Source of the DNA: a virus
Reading direction: 5' to 3' (one strand)
DNA: 64,000 nucleotides
Virus record (IMG/VR): IMGVR_UViG_3300024263_000001
Span: 1-64,000 of that record
Part shown: piece by piece, positions 34,834 to 41,990 of the stretch
Position numbering within the stretch: the stretch's first letter is position 1
Layout: every line of letters begins with the position of its first letter
Program-made: the position numbers and the translations under genes
The notes under the pieces: model-generated
Told to the model about the DNA's origin: nothing
Databases searched by the model: none
Seen by the model: the letters and a program-made list of their open reading frames with translations, nothing else

Positions 34834-35301
34834 TTATTCTCCTTTGTTCCAACTTGCTGCTTTACGATCCATCAACCACTCGGACATTTCTGATAACCAC
34901 CTTTGGCTCCACCCGCTGGTAAGAAGAATGAAATTAGGATTCTTTACATTCCCCTGACCAAAGATAACATAGTCAATATAATCACACGCGCGGGACATAT
35001 CACGGGAAAAATGAGCGTAGAGGGCTTTAGCAACGGATTCATGTTTCTTCCACGTTGCCCATGTGAATATAGGCTGGGGTCGCCCTCCTCCTTTACTCTG
35101 CTGGCGGAAATAGTAGATGAGGTCAATTGCGAGGTATAACTCCTTTGATTTCTTGAGAAACCGTTTTCTGTTTCTGACATCAAATTGAATAAAATCTGCA
35201 TCTTTTCGTTTTTTTGTTTGAGTTCTTCGCTTTATGTATCGTTTAATCGTTTCAATTTCTTCTTCGAGGGTTTCAATTCTCTGCTCTATGGTTTTGGTCA
35301 T
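34834..35301 (-). CDS. Coiled-coil hypothetical protein
   Basis: 155 residues. The N-terminal 30 form a heptad coiled coil (IEQRIETLEEEIETIKRYI) joined by a basic hinge (RRTQTKKRK) to a helical domain rich in aromatic residues. It is the first gene after the structured leader at 35302-35539. Confidence 0.5.
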   Translation of the reverse strand: MTKTIEQRIETLEEEIETIKRYIKRRTQTKKRKDADFIQFDVRNRKRFLKKSKELYLAIDLIYYFRQQSKGGGRPQPIFTWATWKKHESVAKALYAHFSRDMSRACDYIDYVIFGQGNVKNPNFILLTSGWSQRWLSEMSEWLMDRKAASWNKGE

Positions 35302-35539
35302 TTTGGGATTTTCTGTGTGGCTTTTGCTCTCGGTGGTAAGGACTGTCTAGGTGTCAGGGCAATCCAAACCGCAGAACTCTACACCCTGGTCTAAATCCCC
35401 CCTAGTCTGCCTATCCTTACCACCCAAAACAAAAACCATCGGCTTAGAAAGCGGCGGGGGCGAGGCCCCGCGGTCTTGGCGCCTTCGTCCTATCGTGCCT
35501 CCTACAGCCTCGCTGCCCTCCTCTGCTTCCCCACCGCTT
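35302..35539 (-). ncRNA. Structured 5' leader RNA, about 240 nt without a gene
   Basis: Transcribed from the boxed promoter at 35545-35597. On the RNA the first bases form AAGCGGTGGGG (35539-35529), which pairs over 11 bp (one G-U) with CCCCGCCGCTT (35459-35449). A second perfect 11-bp pairing joins GGTGGTAAGGA (35424-35414) and TCCTTACCACC (35342-35332). A GC-rich inner hairpin (GCGGGG with CCCCGC) is also possible. No gene is seen here. It could be a cis regulator of the downstream genes or a processed small RNA. Confidence 0.5.
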
Positions 35540-35542
35540 GTT

Positions 35543-35806
35543 TTATTCTATCACAGACCAACAGTCAATGCAAGCAGAAATCAAAAACTTTAAGGTTCGA
35601 GCTCTAGGCCAGCTGGATTTGTCCTTGCTCAACCGTTCAGAACCACAGTTGGGGCAATATATCCTTTCCCGCTCAAATGGTGAAACCATCTGGCATTTTT
35701 CAAGGGCTATAGCACCGCGCCAAACTTCCACACTTTTATTGATAGCAAGAATGAACCGATGCCCACAATTGCGACATTTGATAGCCAAATCATAAGTCTT
35801 AGTCAT
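35543..35806 (-). CDS. Zinc-ribbon protein
   Basis: 87 residues with CRNCGHRFIL and YCPNCGSERLS, plus a late CIDC. A zinc ribbon with an extra Cys pair. Its last 20 codons also contain the minus-strand promoter P5, so the C-terminal sequence is doubly constrained. Confidence 0.6.
   Translation of the reverse strand: MTKTYDLAIKCRNCGHRFILAINKSVEVWRGAIALEKCQMVSPFERERIYCPNCGSERLSKDKSSWPRARTLKFLISACIDCWSVIE
35545..35597 (-). promoter_or_regulatory. Boxed promoter P5 (minus strand)
   Basis: Read on the minus strand: box AACCTTAAAGTT (35597-35586), 12 bases, TTGCAT (35573-35568), 17 bases, extended -10 CTGTGATAGAAT (TAGAAT 35550-35545). Spacing equals that of the plus-strand family members. It lies inside the preceding gene and would start the structured leader at about 35538. 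Confidence 0.75.
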
Positions 35807-35819
35807 CCTTTTTCTCCTT

Positions 35820-36110
35820 TCAATCTAAATCTTCTAACATTTCTAATTCCCTTTGAATCTCCTTAATACTATAAGTCTTCGAGAGTTTCTTTAGTTTCCG
35901 TGCTAGGCTTTCCCCCCTCATAATCTGTATCGTTTCTTTGTAGATGCCCTGTTCTTCTAAACCACGCATAAATGAAGCACTTTTACACTTGTTATCAATA
36001 TGCTCAACTAATCGTTCCTGGCATTGTTCCTTACTAGTACCTTGTATTTTTTCTCCACATAGTTGACATTTAGTTTGATAACCTATTACTATCTTTCTCT
36101 TTTTCTTCAT
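35820..36110 (-). CDS. Zinc-knuckle hypothetical protein
   Basis: 96 residues. CQLCGEKIQGTSKEQCQERL followed by HIDNKC resembles a C2H/C-type zinc finger. The rest is charged and helical. The start overlaps the upstream stop. Confidence 0.5.
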   Translation of the reverse strand: MKKKRKIVIGYQTKCQLCGEKIQGTSKEQCQERLVEHIDNKCKSASFMRGLEEQGIYKETIQIMRGESLARKLKKLSKTYSIKEIQRELEMLEDLD

Positions 36111-36391
36111 TCCAAATCTTTAATGTTAAACCCTTCTGGTAATTGGTCTGCTATGTTTTTACAAATTGCTCTACATACCCAGTCCCTTTCCTTTTCATAC
36201 CCTTCATTTCTAAATTCATAGGCGGGCAGGTAGGGGCCAATCTTACAAGTATAGTATTCCCCCAAACAACCATAACTTTTACGGTATTCTTGCCCGCAGA
36301 AATCGGCTAGTGCTCGCAGTTTCCCAAGGGAGATTTTGATTCGTAGCCGATTTAGGTTTGGCTTTTTGGAAACTTCTCCTCTGGTAGCCAT
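36107..36391 (-). CDS. Hypothetical protein
   Basis: 94 residues with four scattered cysteines (CGQEY, CLGEYYTC, CRAIC). Overlaps the upstream gene by 40 bases. No family recognised. Confidence 0.45.
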   Translation of the reverse strand: MATRGEVSKKPNLNRLRIKISLGKLRALADFCGQEYRKSYGCLGEYYTCKIGPYLPAYEFRNEGYEKERDWVCRAICKNIADQLPEGFNIKDLE

Positions 36392-36699
36392 ATCTCCTCA
36401 CCAACTGCAATTTGTTCTCCTTCCCATTCATCGGCGGGCAAGAACCATTCTAAGACACCAAGAGCATCTACACCATAGTAAATGTCTTGGTTTCTAATCC
36501 AATCATTCAACTTACCTTTGGGTTGACCAAAGGCATAATATAGTTGACGAGCTCCCTCCCCGCTTTCGATAGCAACTCGTTTGCCATCAGAAAATACTAA
36601 GTGCTTGATCCCCGACATAGGGTGGCCCTCAATCCCCAGCAAGATTCCCCTAGCCAAATGGTACAAAAGCCCGTCTTGCTCTCCTGGCAGGTATTTCAA
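36352..36699 (-). CDS. Hypothetical protein
   Basis: 115 residues, alpha/beta (HLVFSDGKRVAIESGEGARQ). Coupled to the zinc protein upstream by a 4-base overlap. No family recognised. Confidence 0.5.
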   Translation of the reverse strand: MKYLPGEQDGLLYHLARGILLGIEGHPMSGIKHLVFSDGKRVAIESGEGARQLYYAFGQPKGKLNDWIRNQDIYYGVDALGVLEWFLPADEWEGEQIAVGEEIWLPEEKFPKSQT

Positions 36700-36920
36700 A
36701 GTTGATCCTCCTTATGGCATTGGTCAAAAGGCGAACAACGACATTCATTCGGAATACAGAAGCAACCACAGACCTTACAAGTTATACAATTCCGACACCA
36801 CCATTGACCATCACCCATAAAACAGCCATCGGGATAAGATTCAGCCAACATTGGTGCATAATCTTCCCATTCATATTCCTCACCACAGCGATCACAGTTC
36901 ACCTTTTTGAGTTCAGCCAT
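36696..36920 (-). CDS. Cysteine-rich zinc protein
   Basis: 74 residues with about 13 cysteines in C-x2-C pairs (CDRCGEEY, WWCRNCITCKVCGCFC, ECRC). It could hold two or three zinc ions. SD gggaggtaagaa precedes the ATG. Function unknown. Confidence 0.55.
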   Translation of the reverse strand: MAELKKVNCDRCGEEYEWEDYAPMLAESYPDGCFMGDGQWWCRNCITCKVCGCFCIPNECRCSPFDQCHKEDQL

Positions 36921-36923
36921 TTC

Positions 36924-37022
36924 TTACCTCCCAAAGTACATACATATTGCTAATCCTATAAAAGCGATTAGCAGGAGAATGAAAGTCTCCTTATTCTCTA
37001 GGAAACTACCTAACCATTTCAT
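36924..37022 (-). CDS. 32-residue single-pass membrane peptide
   Basis: The ATG lies in the stop of the gene upstream (ATGA). Almost the whole peptide is one membrane helix (TFILLLIAFIGLAICMYFG). Function unknown. Confidence 0.45.
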   Translation of the reverse strand: MKWLGSFLENKETFILLLIAFIGLAICMYFGR

Positions 37023-37255
37023 TTTTTCTTGTCTCCATATCTTTCCACCTCTAGGTAAACACGATTAACCGCGCGAGGGCGGACAATGAGATCACCCTCT
37101 GGCGCACTAATATCAAATGCAACATTGTGTTCCCCTATATGTATTGATATTCGTTTGCCCCCTTTTGTTTCTAACTCTAGGTCAATTACTTTGCTTATAT
37201 CAATATCCTCCCACACAAGTGACCCTTCCCTAAGACAATGAACTCGGCATTTCAT
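37019..37255 (-). CDS. Hypothetical beta-rich protein
   Basis: 78 residues, beta-rich (ISIHIGEHNVAFDISAPEGD). Overlaps neighbours by 4 bases on each side. No family recognised. Confidence 0.5.
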   Translation of the reverse strand: MKCRVHCLREGSLVWEDIDISKVIDLELETKGGKRISIHIGEHNVAFDISAPEGDLIVRPRAVNRVYLEVERYGDKKK

Positions 37256-37500
37256 ATTTCTCTCCTTTCATATTGTGGAAACCGCCCCGATGTTACCTTT
37301 TCCATTGTAAATGATTTTGCAAATTCCTTTGCTTTATAGGTATAATACCATTCACGGGGCACTTGGGAATACCCTAAGTAAATATACCCACATTCAGGAC
37401 ACCGAGTAGAATTATTCTCAACATGGTACAGGTCTATTGTCCCCAGGAACCCGCACTCTTGGCACTCTAAGACCTCTACATGACCGCGCGCGATTCTCAC
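37252..37500 (-). CDS. Zinc-ribbon protein
   Basis: 82 residues with CQECGFLGTIDLYHV and TRCPECGYIYLG, a clear zinc ribbon. Overlaps both neighbours. Function unknown. Confidence 0.55.
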   Translation of the reverse strand: MRIARGHVEVLECQECGFLGTIDLYHVENNSTRCPECGYIYLGYSQVPREWYYTYKAKEFAKSFTMEKVTSGRFPQYERREI

Positions 37501-37712
37501 TTAGAAAGTCCCAATTCACCTTCAATCTGCTTCCTAAATTGCTCAGTTACATCAGCCCCGCAATCAGTACATTCTACCTCATTTACTGATAGAATGGGAG
37601 CATCCCAATCAAATATATCACCCCATTCCTCTTTTGCGGGATAATAGTATTGGGCTACTTTCTCGGTGGTTTCCACTATCACGCACTCATGTAGACACTT
37701 TAGCGTTTCCAT
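37497..37712 (-). CDS. Hypothetical protein with C-terminal Cys pair
   Basis: 71 residues; CLHEC near the start and ECTDCGADV in the second half could form a zinc site. SD aaaggagaataag. Function unknown. Confidence 0.5.
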   Translation of the reverse strand: METLKCLHECVIVETTEKVAQYYYPAKEEWGDIFDWDAPILSVNEVECTDCGADVTEQFRKQIEGELGLSK

Positions 37713-37725
37713 CTTATTCTCCTTT

Positions 37726-37986
37726 CTATAAAATCTCTACAAACTTTCTTTCTAAGACCTGTAGATGGTAAAGAGCATTAGAAAGTTCATAGTAATGCTC
37801 TCCCGCTTCTAGGAAGTCAAAGAAAGCATCAGAATGTAGGTTGTGATATTCTAGTAAAGAAACCAAAGCAAACTGCGCTTTCTTTACCAATTCTAATGCT
37901 CTCTTTGCATCAGTTCTTACCTCCGTTTTGGGCTTTCGTCTTCTTCGCTTCCTAAAACGTCTGTATACTCCTGTTATGTATGGCAT
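37726..37986 (-). CDS. Hypothetical helical protein with basic N-terminus
   Basis: 86 residues. The first 25 are strongly basic (YRRFRKRRRRKPK) and could bind nucleic acid; the remainder is helical (LVKKAQFALVSLLEYHNL). No family recognised. Confidence 0.45.
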   Translation of the reverse strand: MPYITGVYRRFRKRRRRKPKTEVRTDAKRALELVKKAQFALVSLLEYHNLHSDAFFDFLEAGEHYYELSNALYHLQVLERKFVEIL

Positions 37987-38037
37987 TTCTATTCGCCCCC
38001 TCCCGATAATAATACCCTACCAATAAGAGAAACTAAC

Positions 38038-38427
38038 TCAGTCCCACCACACTCTAACAACAGCGAGATCGGCGGGGAAGGGATGACTTCCAAAAGCAGA
38101 AGCCAGTTCTTTGCTTGTCATTCCTATTGGGCCTTCTGAACTTTCCGCACCCACCCATCCAACCTCATCGGCTGACCAAGTGCTGATTACATCCAGCAAC
38201 ACGGAGAGGTTGTCTTTATATGTGAGGATATATAGTGTATCAGCATTGAGGTAATCATCAGGTAAATCCCTCAGCTCGATGAGCCACCCATATTTGAACC
38301 GCCCAAAGATGAAGGACTGCCATAGGTGCTGATTCCTTGCTAAAGAGTCGGCCACATCGTTGCCGTCAAGAAAGTTGAAGCTCCTAAGACGTAATCTTGT
38401 TAACTGAATTTTCTGTTTTTCGTTCAT
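38038..38427 (-). CDS. Hypothetical protein
   Basis: 129 residues, mixed fold (WLIELRDLPDDYLNADTLYI). Overlaps the next upstream gene by 4 bases. No family recognised. Confidence 0.5.
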   Translation of the reverse strand: MNEKQKIQLTRLRLRSFNFLDGNDVADSLARNQHLWQSFIFGRFKYGWLIELRDLPDDYLNADTLYILTYKDNLSVLLDVISTWSADEVGWVGAESSEGPIGMTSKELASAFGSHPFPADLAVVRVWWD

Positions 38428-38648
38428 GTTACCTCCAAGAACTTATCATATTCATCTGGTGGGAGGATCCGATCACATATTGAGCAAAACAAGTTTGCAT
38501 CATCGCGATCTCCATGTTGTTGCTCCTTCGGCTCATACCGACAGGCGTTATGGTCCCATCCATAGTGCGTAATCAGAAGCAAACCCTCAATATGCTCATT
38601 GAAAATGAACTGATTTCCACAGTAGGGACATTCAATTCTTTCTCTCAT
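38424..38648 (-). CDS. Zinc-ribbon protein (paralogue of next)
   Basis: 74 residues with ECPYCGNQFIFNEHI and FCSICDRILPP. The order ECP-x-CGN, an acidic/aromatic middle, then C-x2-C, then a YDKFLE ending matches the protein at 38658 (ECPRCGN, CGECLKGLP, YNQFLE), so the pair are tandem duplicates. Confidence 0.6.
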   Translation of the reverse strand: MRERIECPYCGNQFIFNEHIEGLLLITHYGWDHNACRYEPKEQQHGDRDDANLFCSICDRILPPDEYDKFLEVT

Positions 38649-38657
38649 TTATTCCTC

Positions 38658-38885
38658 CTAGTATACGCTACATTCTAGGAATTGATTGTACAAGTCGGGC
38701 AACCCCTTTAGGCATTCACCGCAAGTGAGAGTACCGCCATCATGCCCCCAACTTTCAAAACGCTGATACTTGTAGGCTTGCTTTTCTTCATCCCATAGAT
38801 GATATAGAGTTTGCGCTTCACCCCAAATATCTTCCTGAAAGTTGGTCGTGTTTCCGCATCTAGGACATTCAATTTTCTTGCTCAT
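38658..38885 (-). CDS. Zinc-ribbon protein (paralogue of previous)
   Basis: 75 residues, IECPRCGNTTNFQEDIWGEA then LTCGECLKGLPDLYNQFLE. Tandem duplicate of the gene at 38424. Function unknown. Confidence 0.6.
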   Translation of the reverse strand: MSKKIECPRCGNTTNFQEDIWGEAQTLYHLWDEEKQAYKYQRFESWGHDGGTLTCGECLKGLPDLYNQFLECSVY

Positions 38886-38966
38886 TTTTTCTCCTTCTGG
38901 TTTGCGGGGAGCAGGCTCAACTAGTTAGTGGGCATTACCAACCCTATGGGCACTACTCCCCGCCAC

Positions 38967-39791
38967 TTACGATGCCAACCCTAATTGCCTTCTTAGGTAT
39001 CGGCGGAGGGATGATCTTAGTTGGTGTTCTGCTACCCGCGCAAAGTGAAGAATCCGTATGTCACCTGGATGCACATTAACTTCTCCCCACAAATCCCCTA
39101 GTGCCCATTTAGCAGCTGGGGACACAGGGAATACCTCTATTGCTCGTACTAGGAGGGAGGGGACATAGTATTTTTCTTCAAAGTGGGATTTGAGATGATC
39201 GGGGGCGTGCATAGAACCATCAGCATTACTTACTACTAATGCACAGTTCCAGCAATCCCCAAGTCCAGGTTTAGGAACTTCCCCCGCAAATAGAGCCTTT
39301 ATATAGTTGCGGGAATACTTGAGAATCTCTTTGTTTAGTTTCTTGAGTTCCTTAGCGGGAGGCCCAGCCCCTTCTACTATACCATCAGGATGATAGGAGA
39401 ACTCAATTTTCATACCATCAGCAAACACCCAATTCTTATATAGTCTCTTTTTCCACCCTTTTCTTTGTTGTTTCCTGCGCTCTAAATACCAGATACTATC
39501 CTGCCGATAGATATAGTATCCTTCTGGTAAATGAGCGTTTAGTCTATCCTTAGTAGTCTTGGTATGAAAGCCTTGAGTGTCTATTATCACTATTTGTTCT
39601 CTAAATACCTCCTTATCGTGTTCACACAGATGAGGATAGGATATACAGTAAGTGATAATATCCGTGTTATGGTGTTTTATGGCGATACTAGTAGGACTTC
39701 TCCGTTCTACCCTAGTTTTGTAACGAATGGGGCGGGAATCCTTCTTCCCCAAATACTCATTGGCTTGTTGGTAACTACGAATTTCTGTCAT
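38967..39791 (-). CDS. Conserved phage protein, paralogue A
   Basis: 274 residues from the ATG at 39791 (SD gaggag). It shares SYQQANEYLGKK, RPIRY, HHNTDIITY, FHTKTTKDRLN, GAGPPA, HFEEKYYVPSLLVRAIE and LRSSLRRYLRRQLGLAS with the plus-strand protein at 41991. GDCWNC is a possible metal site. The TDIITY...W/FHTKTTKDRLN text is, from memory, a widespread phage family of unknown function. Confidence 0.65.
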   Translation of the reverse strand: MTEIRSYQQANEYLGKKDSRPIRYKTRVERRSPTSIAIKHHNTDIITYCISYPHLCEHDKEVFREQIVIIDTQGFHTKTTKDRLNAHLPEGYYIYRQDSIWYLERRKQQRKGWKKRLYKNWVFADGMKIEFSYHPDGIVEGAGPPAKELKKLNKEILKYSRNYIKALFAGEVPKPGLGDCWNCALVVSNADGSMHAPDHLKSHFEEKYYVPSLLVRAIEVFPVSPAAKWALGDLWGEVNVHPGDIRILHFARVAEHQLRSSLRRYLRRQLGLAS

Positions 39792-39823
39792 TTTAGCTCC
39801 TCTGGATAAATTTGTTTGCCTTT

Positions 39824-39928
39824 TCAATATATCCGCAAATGGTCATGTTCATTACTTATACGGATTGAGAATATACCTAGTTTTCCAAGCCATAAGCACC
39901 ACCAACCAGAAAATCTATAAAGTGTCAT
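39824..39928 (-). CDS. Possible 34-residue peptide
   Basis: The ATG lies in the stop of the gene at 39925 (ATGA). The peptide is aromatic and hydrophobic (LYRFSGWWCLWLGKLGIF). Supported only by coupling. Confidence 0.3.
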   Translation of the reverse strand: MTLYRFSGWWCLWLGKLGIFSIRISNEHDHLRIY

Positions 39929-40107
39929 TTTTTCTCCCTAAATTCAATACGTTCGGCTTCGTTGTAAATTATCACATAACTCCCATCTGGTCGGTTCCAA
40001 GCATCAATTCCACGCCTCATCATAATACGATGGCCTTCATTGATTAACTCCCCCGCCCTCTTCAGGGCTTCTTTGAGAACATAACTTACATAAATCTTAT
40101 CGTTCAT
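39925..40107 (-). CDS. Hypothetical small protein
   Basis: 60 residues behind SD ggggaggaaaaaaa. Basic (LKRAGELINEGHRIMMRRG) with a beta C-terminal half. Second gene of the leftward operon. Function unknown. Confidence 0.5.
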   Translation of the reverse strand: MNDKIYVSYVLKEALKRAGELINEGHRIMMRRGIDAWNRPDGSYVIIYNEAERIEFREKK

Positions 40108-40171
40108 TTTTTTTCCTCCCCTTTTCCCATTATTTATTATATTTCGTTATATATAGGTGGCGGGGGCCAAC

Positions 40172-40390
40172 CTACGCTATGGCTACTCGCTCCGCCATAT
40201 CTAAGCCAGTTTGAAACGCCTCAAGCCAGTCGAGCATCCGCCCCGTGGGTAGGCGCGGAGAAATATACACCCCCTTACCCGCAAAGATTTTTCCCCCACC
40301 AGATGCCCAGTCAACTCCGATGTCAACCCCATAGATGCGTATGAGGGTATCAACTTTGGACTTAATCCGCTTCCGTGTTATCCTTCCCAT
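40172..40390 (-). CDS. First gene of the leftward operon, hypothetical
   Basis: 72 residues. The ATG at 40390 is preferred to 40396 because aaggag then lies 6 bases upstream. Basic start (GRITRKRIKSKVD), then IYGVDIGVDWASGGGK and a helix. It follows promoter P6 closely, so it is probably the first early protein made. Function unknown. Confidence 0.5.
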   Translation of the reverse strand: MGRITRKRIKSKVDTLIRIYGVDIGVDWASGGGKIFAGKGVYISPRLPTGRMLDWLEAFQTGLDMAERVAIA

Positions 40391-40417
40391 TTTCATCTCC
40401 TTTTCGCTTTTGCAATC

Positions 40418-40446
40418 ATTCTATCACAGATTTTTCGGCTTGTCAA
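40418..40446 (-). promoter_or_regulatory. Leftward promoter P6
   Basis: On the minus strand: TTGACA (40446-40441), 17 bases, extended -10 CTGTGATAGAAT (TAGAAT 40423-40418). The 14 bases CTGTGATAGAATGA are identical to those of the plus-strand promoter at 44215-44267. It should drive the leftward block. The upstream box is at best partial (TCTAAAATC). Confidence 0.85.
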
Positions 40447-40670
40447 GTCCGTTCTAGTGTGATTTTAGACCATCTTCACGCTCAAAGCAACACAAATACC
40501 TCTTTTCTGCCCCCCTAGCATTTCTAATCATTTTATCTTCAAAATTCGAGACTTTTCGTCCCAAATAATTTTTGTGTTCCAGGTTGCTGCTGGGTAGGGG
40601 GGTGGGCAATTTTTCGGCATGAAAGGTGACTAAGAAGGTAAAAAAGGTGAAAAAGACCAAAGTAGTAAGG

Positions 40671-40685
40671 AGACCAAATTGGTCT
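40671..40685. promoter_or_regulatory. Operator-like palindrome upstream of the rightward promoter
   Basis: AGACCAA-A-TTGGTCT, a perfect 7-bp inverted repeat, ends 8 bases before the -35 at 40694. A further half site GACCAAA lies at 40655-40661. The layout suggests a dimeric regulator binding site. The protein is unknown. Confidence 0.5.
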
Positions 40686-40693
40686 AGATTAAC

Positions 40694-40722
40694 TTGACAT
40701 ATATAACCTTAAATCGTATCAT
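40694..40722 (+). promoter_or_regulatory. Rightward early promoter
   Basis: TTGACA at 40694-40699, 17-base spacer, TATCAT at 40717-40722. It is divergent from P6 and leads to the gene at 40777. A weaker second candidate (TTGCAA 40741, TGATATACT ending 40767) lies just downstream. Confidence 0.75.
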
Positions 40723-40776
40723 ATAGACGAAATTCGATGGTTGCAAGAAATAAAACCGTGATATACTTAACACAGA

Positions 40777-40932
40777 ATGGGAAGCGTAAAGAGTAGATCA
40801 CTAGCATACTGGAAAGAGATAAAACAAGCGCGGGAATTAGCGCGCGCTAAAAAGCTCGCTACTGGTGAACTAGTAATAGGTTTGAATAGGAATGGTAAAC
40901 CTATTACATTACCGCGGAGGGGGAAAGAATGA
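40777..40932 (+). CDS. 51-residue basic protein, first rightward early gene
   Basis: Basic and helical (YWKEIKQARELARAKKLATG) with a short beta tail (NRNGKPITLPRRGK). It ends in an ATGA overlap with the next gene. It has no strong SD. Function unknown. Confidence 0.5.
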   Translation: MGSVKSRSLAYWKEIKQARELARAKKLATGELVIGLNRNGKPITLPRRGKE

Positions 40933-41165
40933 GAATCAACCAAGAACTAGACGCAATCAACGAACTGGACAAACTAGACAATCTCTATACGCGCGAACCT
41001 TATGATCGTTGTCCTAAGTGTAAGTGGCTTAACTCAGCGATCATTCTTAGTAGCTCACCGTGGGTGCGATGTTATCATTGTCTACAGTCTAGCCACTTGA
41101 AACACTGGACTAGAATTTGTCAAGGCGAAGAAAAACCGCGGCCAAAAAGTAAACATTTCTGGTAA
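40929..41165 (+). CDS. Zinc-ribbon early protein
   Basis: 78 residues; CPKCKWLNSAIIL and RCYHCLQSSHL make a zinc ribbon preceded by an acidic N-terminus. SD gcggaggggg. Function unknown. Confidence 0.55.
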   Translation: MRINQELDAINELDKLDNLYTREPYDRCPKCKWLNSAIILSSSPWVRCYHCLQSSHLKHWTRICQGEEKPRPKSKHFW

Positions 41166-41195
41166 ACCTATTACACTACCAGCACGGAAAAAATA

Positions 41196-41381
41196 ATGCA
41201 CTGCGGATATTGTACCAAACACAAAAGAGATCAGCATTATAGTAACTGGTGCAAGGACCATAAACATACTAGTAATTCCATGATAAACGGTACTTTCAAG
41301 TCGTGTAGGAATTGCCAATACTGGCAAACATATAAGGAAAGGAGACAAAAGCATGGTCAAATGCCCAGGTTACAATCATAG
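41196..41381 (+). CDS. Small Cys/His-rich early protein
   Basis: 61 residues, MHCGYCTKHKRDQH, then WCKDHKH and CRNCQYW: three Cys/His pairs suggest zinc binding. Overlaps the next small gene. Function unknown. Confidence 0.45.
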   Translation: MHCGYCTKHKRDQHYSNWCKDHKHTSNSMINGTFKSCRNCQYWQTYKERRQKHGQMPRLQS

Positions 41382-41466
41382 AGAATGCCAGAGCTATTTC
41401 AATTTGGCTCACAACTGGCGCGGCTTTTTCTGGCATATAATCAACTATCACTTGCGCCAGTTGTAG
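41353..41466 (+). CDS. 37-residue Cys/His peptide
   Basis: It starts MVKCPGYNHRECQSYFN behind the SD aaaggagacaaaagc, the same leader as used by the gene at 41488 (aaaaggagacaaaaaca). C-x7-C with His residues could hold zinc. Overlaps the preceding gene by 29 bases in another frame. Confidence 0.4.
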   Translation: MVKCPGYNHRECQSYFNLAHNWRGFFWHIINYHLRQL

Positions 41467-41487
41467 AATCAAAAGGAGACAAAAACA

Positions 41488-41703
41488 ATGGTCAAGGTAT
41501 CTGAAAACCTTATGGACGATCCAGCAATAGCAAGGGTTTTGCAAAAGCCAAAACCTAAGTTTCCCCTGTGCTATTGTAAAGTGTGTCAAGGGGACACCAA
41601 ACACGATGACCGTCCAAATAGGGATAACCCCAAACCGTGCCCGAAAAGTATCTGGTTTAGAGCATTAAGGGGAGAACCTATACCAGCAGTAGGGAGGGGA
41701 TAA
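41488..41703 (+). CDS. Small Cys-containing early protein
   Basis: 71 residues; CYCKVCQGDTKHD and a later CPKS form a possible zinc site. SD aaaaggag. Function unknown. Confidence 0.5.
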   Translation: MVKVSENLMDDPAIARVLQKPKPKFPLCYCKVCQGDTKHDDRPNRDNPKPCPKSIWFRALRGEPIPAVGRG

Positions 41704-41704
41704 G

Positions 41705-41989
41705 ATGGTAATGGTAAATCTACAATGGCTAGAAATCAGGCAACGTTGGCTTAAGAGATTAGCAAGGGGGGAAACAATGAGAATCTATGTAGTAATAGGC
41801 TCATTCTCTGGTGTACTGCAAGATTGCCACGCTTTTGACAATGAAAGAGAAGCGAAAGAGAAATGGGGAGAAATTGTCAAGTGCTATGGCATGGACCCCG
41901 ACAAGCCACTACCAGGGTATGATACACCGGGACACAACGATTATCATGATGTTTGGGTTGCAACACCACTATTAGTGAAAAGAGGATAA
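41705..41989 (+). CDS. Hypothetical early protein
   Basis: 94 residues. An in-frame ATG at 41777 behind aggggggaaac is an alternative start giving a 70-residue protein beginning MRIYVVIGSFSGVLQDC, which looks like a compact alpha/beta domain. Function unknown. Confidence 0.5.
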   Translation: MVMVNLQWLEIRQRWLKRLARGETMRIYVVIGSFSGVLQDCHAFDNEREAKEKWGEIVKCYGMDPDKPLPGYDTPGHNDYHDVWVATPLLVKRG

Positions 41990-41990
41990 G

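Noticed and set aside
40454-40660. 68-residue minus-strand open frame in the divergent control region.
   Set aside because: It ends next to the -35 of the leftward promoter, so that promoter cannot express it. It has no SD and covers the operator region on the other strand.
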